Assembly (NCBI RefSeq): GCF_003345525.1
Contig: NZ_QQNH01000018.1
Coordinates: forward strand, 1-56,895
Direction: 5' to 3'
Length of the DNA: 56,895 nt
From: Pelagibacterium lacus
Lineage (GTDB): Bacteria; Pseudomonadota; Alphaproteobacteria; Rhizobiales; Devosiaceae
Part shown: piece by piece, positions 42,121 to 50,076 of the stretch
How positions within the stretch are numbered: the stretch's first letter is position 1
Layout: each line of letters opens with the position of its first letter
Program-made: the position numbers and the translations under genes
Notes under the pieces: model-generated
The model's input: the letters and a program-made list of their open reading frames with translations, nothing else
What the model was told of the DNA's origin: nothing
Database searches by the model: none

Positions 42121-43953
42121 TTAGCTCCCTAATCCGTCGGCTAGGTTGGTCTTGGTGAGTTTCTGGGCCAGAAGGGTCCCGAAATAGGCGATGGCGGCGA
42201 TGATCAGCACCACCGCATTGGCGGCCTGGGTGTAGTTGTAATCGACCAGGCGCAGCGAATAGGTGGTGAGCACGTCGGTGGCCGGCACGGCGAGGATGAC
42301 GAAGAGGCTCAGCCCCTTGATGCCGGAAATGAACGGCAGGAGGATACCGGTGACCAGCGCCCCCTTCTGGATGGGGACGACGATGGAGACCATGCGGCGG
42401 AACCAGCCGGCCCCCGAGACCTGCGCCGCTTCCTCGGGGTCCTTGCCCAATTGCATCATGGCCGAGATGCCGGCCCGCGAGGCATAGGGCATCTGGTCGG
42501 CGACCAGCGCCAGCATGAGGATGGCCGCCGTGCCGTAAAGCGCCGGGATCGGGCCGCGCTGCACGGCGAACAGCGACAGATAGGCCGCCGCGAACGCGAT
42601 GCCGGGGACGAGATAGGGCAGGAACGTGACCTGGCGCAGGAACACCGCCAGCGGCCGCAGCGGGGTGCGCACCACCACATAGCCGACCAGGAGGCCGAGC
42701 AGGCCCGAACAGATCGAGGCGGTGCCCACGATGGTCAGCGTGTTGAAGGCGGCGCTCCACAGGGCCGGCGACAAGAGGATGCCGGTGCGCAGGGCGACGG
42801 TTTCGAGATTGGTGCCGATCCAGTAGTCGAGGGTGAAGTTCGACAGCGCGAAATTGGCCGGCACCCGCATGACGGTGGAGAGCGTCAGGGTGAGCAGCGG
42901 CAGGCCGACCGAAATAAGAAAGATCAGCGCCGCGAAGGCGGTGGCCGGGATGCGCAGCGGGCCCAGCGCGCTCTGCCGCGCCATGGCGCCCTTATTGCCC
43001 ACGGTGACGAATTTGCGCGCCTCGCGCACCAGCCGCGCATCGATGAGCAGCGAGACGATGCCGATCAGCATGATGGCGGCGGCAAGCACCGCGGCCACCC
43101 CGGTCTGGCGCGAGGAGATGGAACGATAGAGCCCGGTGGCCAGAAGGTCGTAATTGACCGGCAGGCCGAGCACATAGGGGACGCCGAACTCGCCGATGCA
43201 TTTGGCGAAGGCGAGGATGATGGCGCTCATCAGGGCCGGCAGCATCATGGGGCCGATGATTTTCAGCGCCACGGTGGAGGATCTGGCGCCCAGCATGCGG
43301 GCCGAATCCTCGAGCTGGCTGTCGAAGCGGCGCAGGGCGTTGCCGAACAGGAGGATGAAGAAGGGGATGTAGTTGAGCGCCAGGATGATGGTGATCGGCA
43401 CCTGCCCATAGGCCAGCCAATCGGGCGGGGTGAGCCCCAGCGCCTCGAACCAGCCCAATTGCCCGCCCACCGAGCGGTTCTTGAACAGGGTGGTCCAGGC
43501 CAGCGCGAAGGTCCAGGCCGGCAGCATGAACGGGACGATCAGCGCCGTGGCGAACCAGCGCCGGGCGAACATGTCGGTGCGGCTCACCAGCCAGGCCAGC
43601 GGCCCGCCAATGGCCAATGAAATGCCGATGGCCCCGAAGGCGACCGAGAGCGTGTTGACCAGCGGCGCCCAGAAGAGATTGCCCGCCACCGGCGAGAACA
43701 GCGCCCGGCTGATATAATAGAAGGTCCAGGCCCCCGGCTCGGTGCCGATGCGCCGCTCGTCGCCGAACTGCACCCGCCCGGCATCGACCAGCAGCGACAG
43801 GATGGGCACGATGATGAGATAGGCGAACAGCAGCGCCGCCAGGATGCCGATCAGCGTGGTCGGTTCGCGCAGGGCGATGCGGACCCGGTAGCGCAGCCGC
43901 TGCCACAGGCCCGGCCGGGCGGAGGGAACGCCGCGATCCGCCGCCGCGCTCAT
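42121..43953 (-). CDS. ABC transporter two-domain permease (FbpB/SfuB type)
   Basis: 610 residues. Two fused inner-membrane permease domains of six or so helices each, with EAA loops EDSARMLGARSSTVALKIIG (first) and a second that begins EEAAQVSGAGWFRRMVSIVV. A short cytoplasmic N-terminus of about 35 residues precedes the first helix. It is the first gene of the seven-gene minus operon (permease, ATPase, three receptors, two IMPases), whose promoter region holds the LacI-type sites. The ATG at 43953 has an AAGGGG site; the open frame to 44061 shows no conservation. Confidence 0.92.
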   Translation of the reverse strand: MSAAADRGVPSARPGLWQRLRYRVRIALREPTTLIGILAALLFAYLIIVPILSLLVDAGRVQFGDERRIGTEPGAWTFYYISRALFSPVAGNLFWAPLVNTLSVAFGAIGISLAIGGPLAWLVSRTDMFARRWFATALIVPFMLPAWTFALAWTTLFKNRSVGGQLGWFEALGLTPPDWLAYGQVPITIILALNYIPFFILLFGNALRRFDSQLEDSARMLGARSSTVALKIIGPMMLPALMSAIILAFAKCIGEFGVPYVLGLPVNYDLLATGLYRSISSRQTGVAAVLAAAIMLIGIVSLLIDARLVREARKFVTVGNKGAMARQSALGPLRIPATAFAALIFLISVGLPLLTLTLSTVMRVPANFALSNFTLDYWIGTNLETVALRTGILLSPALWSAAFNTLTIVGTASICSGLLGLLVGYVVVRTPLRPLAVFLRQVTFLPYLVPGIAFAAAYLSLFAVQRGPIPALYGTAAILMLALVADQMPYASRAGISAMMQLGKDPEEAAQVSGAGWFRRMVSIVVPIQKGALVTGILLPFISGIKGLSLFVILAVPATDVLTTYSLRLVDYNYTQAANAVVLIIAAIAYFGTLLAQKLTKTNLADGLGS

Positions 43954-44138
43954 GACCGCGCCCCTTGGGCATGGATGTGGAAACGGGACGCCGCGGGCGG
44001 CGCTGAAGGCTTGGTCATTCTTCCTCCCGGATGCCTTGTTCCGCCAGGGCGGAAACGGCATCTCTGCTCCGGACCGGACGGGCCGATCCTCTCCATGCCT
44101 TCGAGACTAAATCGCTCGCCGGGCAAGTCAAGGATTTT

Positions 44139-44154
44139 TTGCACACCTGTGCAA
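44139..44154. promoter_or_regulatory. LacI-type operator O3
   Basis: TTGCACACCTGTGCAA, identical in all 16 bases to O1 at 34297. Nearest to the minus-strand operon start (185 bp upstream of 43953). Confidence 0.75.
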
Positions 44155-44260
44155 GCGCGAATAATTCGACGCGAAGCCATTGTTTTAACTGGAAAACCGG
44201 CATGCGCATGCCGTTAGCGCATACGGTTGGCCGGCGCGCCGGCACGCGCTTGGTGATTTT

Positions 44261-44276
44261 TTGCACGCCTGTGCAC
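44261..44276. promoter_or_regulatory. LacI-type operator O4
   Basis: TTGCACGCCTGTGCAC matches 12 of the 14 arm positions of TTGCACA-N2-TGTGCAA and is preceded by a T-run like O3. 122 bp from O3 by start positions. Confidence 0.6.
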
Positions 44277-44308
44277 GAGGGTTGTGGCGCGTGGTGAGAA
44301 GCAGGCTA

Positions 44309-44324
44309 TTGCACACCAGTGCAT
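44309..44324. promoter_or_regulatory. LacI-type operator O5
   Basis: TTGCACACCAGTGCAT, 12 of 14 arm positions, 83 bp before the plus-strand binding-protein start, a likely position to block that promoter. Confidence 0.55.
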
Positions 44325-44406
44325 TAGCTGTTTAGCTGGCATCAGTGCCGGACGGGAGGGTCCGGCGATAAACGGCCATGCAAAGGCCATATAAGGGAGA
44401 GAGATC

Positions 44407-45432
44407 ATGATTCGTGCGATCGCCATGTCCGGCCTCGCCGCGGCCGCGCTGCTCGGCACCAGCGGCGCAGTCAACGCCCAGTCGGGCGAACTGGTGCTCT
44501 ATTGCGCCGCCGACGAGGGCATCTGCCGGCTGCTGTCGGAAACCTTCCAGCGCGAAACCGGCATCAACGTCCTGATGACCCGCAAATCCTCCGGCGAGAC
44601 CTATGCCCAGCTCAAGGCCGAGGAAGGCCAGCCGCGCGGCGACGTGTGGTGGGGCGGCACCGGCGATCCGCATCTGCAGGCCGCTCAGGAGGGCCTGACC
44701 TCGGTCTATGAATCGCCCATGCTCGACCAGCTCCAGGATTGGGCGGTGCGCCAGGCCGAGACCGCCGATTACCGCACCGTGGGCGTCTATGCCGGCGCGC
44801 TGGGCTTCGGCTACAACACCGACCTGATCGACCCGGCCAGCGAAAACGCTCCCAAATGCTGGGCGGACCTGCTCGACGAGGCCTATCGCGACGAGATCCA
44901 GGTCGCCAATCCCAATTCCTCGGGCACCTCCTACACCATGCTGGCCACCCTGGTGCAGCTCATGGGCGAGGACGAGGCCTTCGCATATCTCGCCGCGCTG
45001 GACGACAATATCGCCCAATATACCAGCTCGGGCTCGGCCCCCATCCGCGCCGCCGGCACCGGAGAAACCACCATCGGCATCGTCTTCATGCACGATGCGG
45101 TGACCCAAGCGGTCTCCGGTTCGCCGATCCAGGTGGTCGCCCCCTGCGAGGGCACCGGCTATGAGGTGGGCTCGATGAGTCTCATCGAAGGCGGCCCCAA
45201 CCCCGAAAACGCCCGCCTGTTCTATGATTGGGTGCTGACTCCGGAAGCCCAGGAGCTGGGCGCCCAGGCCAATTCCTTCCAGGTGCCGTCCAACATGAAC
45301 GCGGCGACGCCGGAGGAATCCCCCAATCTCGAGGACATCCTCCTGATCGACTATGATTTCGCCCTCTATGGCTCGTCCGACGAACGCAGCCGGCTGCTGT
45401 CGCGCTGGGATCAGGAGATCGGCTCGCGGTGA
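44407..45432 (+). CDS. afuA: AfuA-like ABC transporter solute-binding protein (sugar-phosphate receptor candidate)
   Basis: 341 residues, signal peptide cleaved near NAQ (about residue 24). FbpA-fold receptor: LVLYCAADEGICRLLSETF, a KSSGETYAQLKAEEGQPRGD block, LGFGYNTDL, PNSSGTSYTML, and FMHDAVTQ at 227-234. In AfuA of Actinobacillus, a receptor for sugar 6-phosphates, I recall Ser37, His205-Asp206 and Glu229 contacting ligand. With a 24-residue signal peptide the residues here (Ser61, His229-Asp230, Glu253) fall on the same numbers. That recollection is unverified, but it argues against iron. First gene of the plus-strand operon; the stop overlaps the permease start. Confidence 0.85.
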   Translation: MIRAIAMSGLAAAALLGTSGAVNAQSGELVLYCAADEGICRLLSETFQRETGINVLMTRKSSGETYAQLKAEEGQPRGDVWWGGTGDPHLQAAQEGLTSVYESPMLDQLQDWAVRQAETADYRTVGVYAGALGFGYNTDLIDPASENAPKCWADLLDEAYRDEIQVANPNSSGTSYTMLATLVQLMGEDEAFAYLAALDDNIAQYTSSGSAPIRAAGTGETTIGIVFMHDAVTQAVSGSPIQVVAPCEGTGYEVGSMSLIEGGPNPENARLFYDWVLTPEAQELGAQANSFQVPSNMNAATPEESPNLEDILLIDYDFALYGSSDERSRLLSRWDQEIGSR

Positions 45433-47633
45433 GGCAGGCCCTCACCCTCGTCAACCGGCTCGGCGGCCTGTGGCTCCTTGTGGGGCTGGCCGCCGTGCTG
45501 GTCCTGCCCTGGTACAAGCTCCCGCCGCCCGATACCGGCGGCGGAGCCTCCCTGCTCGGTTCGGCCCTGACCGAAGCCCTTGCCGGGCGCTGGTGGCTGC
45601 TGCCGCCGGTGCTGGCGATGCTCGCCTTCGCCGGCTTGCGGCTGGGCCGGGGCGAGCGCTGGCCGGCCCATGCCGCCGTGCCCTGGCTGGCCGGGGCGGC
45701 CGCCATCCTCTATCTCGGTCAGGCCTTCGGCATCGGCCTGCGCGGCCCGGCGATCGATGGCATTGCCCAAGCCATGCCCGCCGCGGCTCTCGGGCAGCCC
45801 GGGCTTGGCGTGGGCGGCTTTGCCTTGGGCATCGCGCTCACCGGCATCATCGCCGACAGCCTCGCCATGCGCGGCTTCTGCCGCGGCGAGCGCTTCGCGG
45901 CCAATGCGGTGATCTTCGTCATCACCCTTTTGACGCTGTTCGTCTTCTTCCCCATCCTGCGGCTGGGATCGGCGGCGCTGTTCACCCCGGACGGGGTATT
46001 CCAGCCCGGCCTGTTCGTCACCCGCTTCACCGCGCCCGACCTCTGGGGCCTCGACTGCCTGGTCGGCGACCGCAAATGCGGCGTGGTGATCAACACGCTG
46101 ATCCTGGGCATCCTGTCGGGCCTTTGCTCCACCGCGCTGGGACTGGCCCTGGCGCTGATCGTGGCGCGCACGGGGTTCCGCTTCAAGGGCGCCCTGCGAG
46201 CCATTTCCATCCTGCCCATCATCACGCCGCCCTTCGTGGTCGGCGTCGCCATCATCGTCCTGTTCGGCCGCACCGGGGTGGTGACCGGCTGGCTCGACCT
46301 GTTGTTCGATATCCCCCGCACCCGCTGGGTCTATGGCCTGCCGGGCATTCTCCTCGCCCAGGTGCTGGCCTTCGCCCCCATCACCTTCCTCGTGCTGCTG
46401 GGCACGGTAGAGGCCATCAACCCGACGCTGGAGGAAGCCTCCAAGACGCTGGGCGCAAAGCCCTTCGCGACCTTCCGCACCGTGACCTGGCCGCTGCTGC
46501 GTCCCGGCCTCGCCGCCGCCTTCCTTCTCGCCTTCATCGAGAGCCTGGCCGATTTCGGCAATCCGATCGTTCTGGGCGGCGGCTATGACGTATTGTCGAT
46601 CCGCATCTTCTTTGCCGTGGTCGGGGCGCGCTACGACCTGGGCAATGCGGCGGTGCTGGCCATCATCCTCCTGACCCTGACGCTGAGCGCCTTCTGGCTA
46701 CAGACCCGCTGGCTGGGCAAGAAATCCTATGTGACGGTGACCGGGAAATCCGATGCCGGGCTCTCGGCCCCCCTGCCCGACCCGCTCAAGGCGGCGGTCT
46801 ATCTGGCGGTGATCCCGTGGATCCTCTTCACCCTCGGGGTCTATGCCATCGTGGTGATCGGGGGGTTCGTCACCGACGTGGCGCGGTTCGACCTCGCCCC
46901 GACGCTGAGGCACCTCTCCACCGCCTTCGCCTTCGAATTCGGCCAGTTCGGCCTGCAGCTCTACGGCTCGGCCTGGGATTCGCTGCAGACCACCGTGCTG
47001 GTCTCGGCCATCGCCGCCCCGCTGACCACGGCGATCGGCATCCTCACCGCCTATCTCATCGCGCGGCAGAATTTTGCCGGCAAGGGCGCCTTCGAGTTCG
47101 GCACCATGCTCAGCTTCGCCATTCCGGGCACGGTGGTCGGCGTCTCCTATGTCGCCGCCTTCAACGTGCCCCCGGTCGACATCACCGGCACCATGGCCAT
47201 CCTCGTCATCTGCTTCATGTTCCGCAACATGCCGGTGGGCATGCGGGCAGGCATCGCCGCGCTGTCGCAGATCGACCGCTCCATGGAGGAAGCCAGCCAG
47301 ACCATGGGGGCCAACGGCTTCGCCACCCTGCGCACCGTGGTGCTGCCGCTGATCCGCCCGGCCATCTTCACCTCGATGGTCTATGCCTTCGTCACGGCGA
47401 TGACGGCGGTCTCGGCTGTGATCTTCCTCGTCAGCGCCCGCCACAACATGGCCACCGCCTATATCATGGGCCGGGTCGAGAACGGGGAATACCCGCTGGC
47501 CATCGCCTATTCGGCGGTGCTGATGATCATCATGATCGTGTGCATCGCCATCATCCAGCTGCTGGTCGGCCGGCGCCAGCTCGGCCGCCGCAGCGAGATG
47601 CATAAGCCACCGGCCGCCCTGCCCGCAGAATAG
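45429..47633 (+). CDS. afuB: AfuB-like ABC transporter two-domain permease with N-terminal membrane extension
   Basis: 734 residues, longer than the usual 550-610 of FbpB permeases because of about 150 extra N-terminal residues with several hydrophobic segments (LGGLWLLVGLAAVLVLPWY onward). Extended N-termini are a feature of AfuB-type permeases as I remember them. Two permease domains follow, with EAA loops EEASKTLGAKPFATFRTVTW and EEASQTMGANGFATLRTVVL. It starts at GTG, in a GTGA overlap with the receptor stop. It belongs with the ATPase 13 bp downstream. Confidence 0.88.
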   Translation: MRQALTLVNRLGGLWLLVGLAAVLVLPWYKLPPPDTGGGASLLGSALTEALAGRWWLLPPVLAMLAFAGLRLGRGERWPAHAAVPWLAGAAAILYLGQAFGIGLRGPAIDGIAQAMPAAALGQPGLGVGGFALGIALTGIIADSLAMRGFCRGERFAANAVIFVITLLTLFVFFPILRLGSAALFTPDGVFQPGLFVTRFTAPDLWGLDCLVGDRKCGVVINTLILGILSGLCSTALGLALALIVARTGFRFKGALRAISILPIITPPFVVGVAIIVLFGRTGVVTGWLDLLFDIPRTRWVYGLPGILLAQVLAFAPITFLVLLGTVEAINPTLEEASKTLGAKPFATFRTVTWPLLRPGLAAAFLLAFIESLADFGNPIVLGGGYDVLSIRIFFAVVGARYDLGNAAVLAIILLTLTLSAFWLQTRWLGKKSYVTVTGKSDAGLSAPLPDPLKAAVYLAVIPWILFTLGVYAIVVIGGFVTDVARFDLAPTLRHLSTAFAFEFGQFGLQLYGSAWDSLQTTVLVSAIAAPLTTAIGILTAYLIARQNFAGKGAFEFGTMLSFAIPGTVVGVSYVAAFNVPPVDITGTMAILVICFMFRNMPVGMRAGIAALSQIDRSMEEASQTMGANGFATLRTVVLPLIRPAIFTSMVYAFVTAMTAVSAVIFLVSARHNMATAYIMGRVENGEYPLAIAYSAVLMIIMIVCIAIIQLLVGRRQLGRRSEMHKPPAALPAE

Positions 47634-47646
47634 GACCCGAGAACCC

Positions 47647-48675
47647 ATGACGGAAACCGCCATCGAATTTGTCGACGTGGTCAAGCGCTATGGCAGCGTG
47701 ACGGCGGTCGACCGGATCAGCTTCTCGATCCGGCGCGGCGAACTGGTGACCTTTCTCGGGCCTTCGGGATGCGGCAAGACCACCTCGCTGCGCCTCATCG
47801 CCGGGCTGGAACTGCCCAGCGAGGGCACGGTGCGCATCGCCGGCCAGGACGTTTCCACCCGCGCCGCCGCCGAGCGCAATGTGGGCATGGTGTTCCAGTC
47901 CTACGCGCTGTTTCCCCATATGACCGTCATCGACAACGTCGCCTATGGTCCCACCATAAGGGGCGGCGACAAGAAGGCGGCGGCCGAGCGGGGCATGGAA
48001 ATCCTCGCCATGCTGGGGCTCGAGGGGCTGGGCAAGCGCCTGCCCTCGGAACTCTCGGGCGGCCAGCAGCAGCGCGTCGCCGTGGCCCGCGCCATCGTGC
48101 AGCAGCCCGACGTGCTGCTGTTCGACGAACCGCTCTCCAATGTGGACGCCAAGCTGCGCCGCCGGGTGCGCGAGGAAATCCGCGACCTGCAACGCCGCTT
48201 CAACCTCACGGCGGTCTATGTCACCCACGACCAGGAGGAGGCGCTGGCGGTGTCCGACCGCATCGTGGTGATGAACCAGGGCCGCATCGCCCAGATCGGC
48301 ACCCCGCGCGAGCTCTACAACAGCCCCAGCTCGCGCTTCGTGGCCGACTTCATCGGCGATGCCAATCTGATCGAGGGGCAGTTCGAGGGCACGTCCTTCG
48401 TGGCCGGCGACCTCGCCCTGACGCTGCCCGGCGGCCCCGGCAACGGCCCCGCCACCATCTCGGTGCGCCCCGAGCAGATCGCGCTTGCCGCCGCGCCCCA
48501 GGGGAGCGCCACGGTGACCAATGCCATCTATCTGGGGTCGCGCTACGAATATCTGGTCGAGACCGCCTATGGTCCGCTGCTGGTCTCGGCCCCCATCACC
48601 TCCGCCCCGCTGGCCAGCGGCGACCGGGTGGATGTCGAGATCCGCCCCGACGGCTTCACGCTTTTGGAAAGTTGA
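47647..48675 (+). CDS. afuC: AfuC-like ABC transporter ATP-binding protein
   Basis: 342 residues. Walker A GPSGCGKTT, Q-loop FQSYALFPHM, signature LSGGQQQR, Walker B LLFDEPLSNVD and VTHDQEEAL, then a TOBE domain (ISVRPEQIALA). Powers the AfuA/AfuB-like importer. It is clearly distinct from the ATPase at 40951, so the two importers are not simple copies. Third gene of the operon; IMPase 3 starts 1 bp after its stop. Confidence 0.92.
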   Translation: MTETAIEFVDVVKRYGSVTAVDRISFSIRRGELVTFLGPSGCGKTTSLRLIAGLELPSEGTVRIAGQDVSTRAAAERNVGMVFQSYALFPHMTVIDNVAYGPTIRGGDKKAAAERGMEILAMLGLEGLGKRLPSELSGGQQQRVAVARAIVQQPDVLLFDEPLSNVDAKLRRRVREEIRDLQRRFNLTAVYVTHDQEEALAVSDRIVVMNQGRIAQIGTPRELYNSPSSRFVADFIGDANLIEGQFEGTSFVAGDLALTLPGGPGNGPATISVRPEQIALAAAPQGSATVTNAIYLGSRYEYLVETAYGPLLVSAPITSAPLASGDRVDVEIRPDGFTLLES

Positions 48676-48676
48676 C

Positions 48677-49483
48677 ATGGTTCCCAATTCCGAACACGCT
48701 GCCCGCCACGACGCGGTGCGGGACATCGCGCGCGAGGCCGGAGCCCTGGCGCTGCGCTATTTCGAGGCCCGGGCAGACCTCGCCATCGAGGCCAAGGCCA
48801 GCCCGCAGGACGTGGTGTCGATCGCCGACCGCGAGGTCGAGACCCTGATCGCCACGCGCATCGCGGCGCTGTTTCCCGAGGACGGGCTGCTGGGCGAGGA
48901 GCACGCCCCCGTGCCGACCAAAAGCGGCTATACCTGGATCATCGATCCCATCGACGGCACCAGCCCCTTCGTCATGGGCATGCCGGACTGGTGCGTGTCG
49001 ATCGCCGTCCATGACGGCACCCGCCCGGTGGCCAGCGCCATCTGCGCGCCACGGGTCGACGATCTCTATCACGGGGTCCGGGGCGGCGGAGCGTGGCTGA
49101 ACGGCCAGCCCCTCGCCGTCGACCGCGAGCGGACCATCCAGTCGGGCCTCTTGGGCATGGGAGCCAATTACCGCATTCCGCGCACCTATATCACCACCTT
49201 CGCCGACCGCCTGCTCGAAGCCGGCGGCATGTTCTACCGCAACGGATCGGGCGCCCTGATGATCGCCTATGTGGCGGCGGGCCGGCTGGTGGGCTATTTC
49301 GAGCCCCATATCAACGCCTGGGACTGCATGGCGGCCATCCTCCTGGTCGAGGAGGCCGGGGGCTGGGTGGCGCCCTTCTGCGCCGATGGCGACCTGGCGC
49401 GGGGCGACGCCATCATCGCCGCCGCGCCCGGCGCCCGCGACGCCCTGCTGCGATTGAGCGACGGACTGATCTACCGGCCCTGA
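48677..49483 (+). CDS. Inositol-monophosphatase-family phosphatase 3
   Basis: 268 residues. Metal motifs GEE (73-75), DPIDGTSPF (90-98) and AWD (214-216) are all present. The Ser after DPIDGT, where Ala-Asn is more usual (the other two copies have DPIDGTANF), and a divergent C-terminal half (MFYRNGSGALMIAYVAAG) suggest another substrate. It begins directly after the afuC stop and ends the operon. Coupling of an AfuABC-like importer with a phosphatase implies that the imported phospho-compound is dephosphorylated inside the cell. Histidinol-phosphatase-like activity is an alternative reading. Confidence 0.9.
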   Translation: MVPNSEHAARHDAVRDIAREAGALALRYFEARADLAIEAKASPQDVVSIADREVETLIATRIAALFPEDGLLGEEHAPVPTKSGYTWIIDPIDGTSPFVMGMPDWCVSIAVHDGTRPVASAICAPRVDDLYHGVRGGGAWLNGQPLAVDRERTIQSGLLGMGANYRIPRTYITTFADRLLEAGGMFYRNGSGALMIAYVAAGRLVGYFEPHINAWDCMAAILLVEEAGGWVAPFCADGDLARGDAIIAAAPGARDALLRLSDGLIYRP

Positions 49484-49498
49484 CGCGCGCGGCATTTT

Positions 49499-49515
49499 GA
49501 TAGAGATTATCTATC
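49499..49515. promoter_or_regulatory. Putative LysR-type operator upstream of fdsG
   Basis: GATAGA-N5-TCTATC dyad including T-N11-A (T501 to A513), about 80 bp before the fds operon. Candidate site for the LysR protein encoded at 55591. Confidence 0.5.
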
Positions 49516-49534
49516 GTGCAACGGCATTGCTTTA

Positions 49535-49564
49535 TTGATTTTGCCGGTTTCTTGCCGCTTTAAT
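49535..49564 (+). promoter_or_regulatory. Predicted fds operon promoter
   Basis: TTGATT (49535-49540) and TTTAAT (49559-49564) separated by 18 nt, 20 bp after the LysR-type dyad and 32 bp before the fdsG start. Confidence 0.4.
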
Positions 49565-49596
49565 AGCCTTTCCGCATAAGAACAGGAGGATTCTGC

Positions 49597-50076
49597 ATGG
49601 CGCTGCAGGATCCCGGGCCGGACGCCGCGGCGCAGACCCGGAACATCATCGCGGACATGACGCATCTGGAGGGACCGCTGCTGCCCATGCTGCACGCGGT
49701 GCAGGCAGCGTTCGGCCATGTGCCGCAGGAGGCTTTGCCGGTCATTGCCGATACGCTCAACATCTCCAATGCCGAAATCCATGGCGTGGTGAGCTTCTAC
49801 CACGATTTCCGCCGCGCGCCGGCCGGGCGGCACGTCTTGAAACTCTGCCGCGCCGAAGCCTGCCAGTCCATGGGCTCGGAGGCCGTGGCCGCAAAGCTCA
49901 CCGCCCTGCTCGGGGTCCGCTCGGGGGAAACCAGCCCCGATCAGGCGGTCACCATCGAACCGGTCTATTGCCTCGGACTGTGCTCCTGCGCCCCCGCCGC
50001 CCTGCTGGACGGGGAACCGATCGGGCGGCTCGACGACGAGCGCATTGTCGCGATCGTCGAAAGGGTGCGTCCATGA
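49597..50076 (+). CDS. fdsG: NAD-dependent formate dehydrogenase gamma subunit
   Basis: 159 residues, NuoE-like thioredoxin-fold [2Fe-2S] protein with cysteine ligands at 84, 89, 125 and 129 (LCRAEACQS and YCLGLCSCAP). It passes electrons between the catalytic subunit and the FMN/NADH subunit in the cytoplasmic complex. The ATG at 49597 has AGGAGGA 6 nt upstream. First gene of fdsGBA-fdhD-fdsD; overlaps fdsB by 4 bp. Confidence 0.93.
   Translation: MALQDPGPDAAAQTRNIIADMTHLEGPLLPMLHAVQAAFGHVPQEALPVIADTLNISNAEIHGVVSFYHDFRRAPAGRHVLKLCRAEACQSMGSEAVAAKLTALLGVRSGETSPDQAVTIEPVYCLGLCSCAPAALLDGEPIGRLDDERIVAIVERVRP

Larger units (their letters stand above)
43954..44406. promoter_or_regulatory. 453-bp divergent control region of the two importer operons
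   Basis: No gene. It contains three LacI-type operators (44139, 44261, 44309). It also holds a perfect 14-bp palindrome GGCATGCGCATGCC (44199-44212) and a perfect 12-bp palindrome CCGGCGCGCCGG (44231-44242). The stretch 44100-44330 is lower in GC than the flanking genes. Promoters for both operons must lie here; I could not fix -10/-35 boxes with confidence. Confidence 0.75.

Noticed and set aside
45429-49483. Iron(III) importer (FbpABC) for the plus-strand transporter
   Set aside because: The permease and ATPase could be read as iron type, but the receptor has the AfuA-like Ser/His-Asp/Glu set, the operon contains an IMPase, and I saw no Fur-like box in the control region. Not formally excluded.
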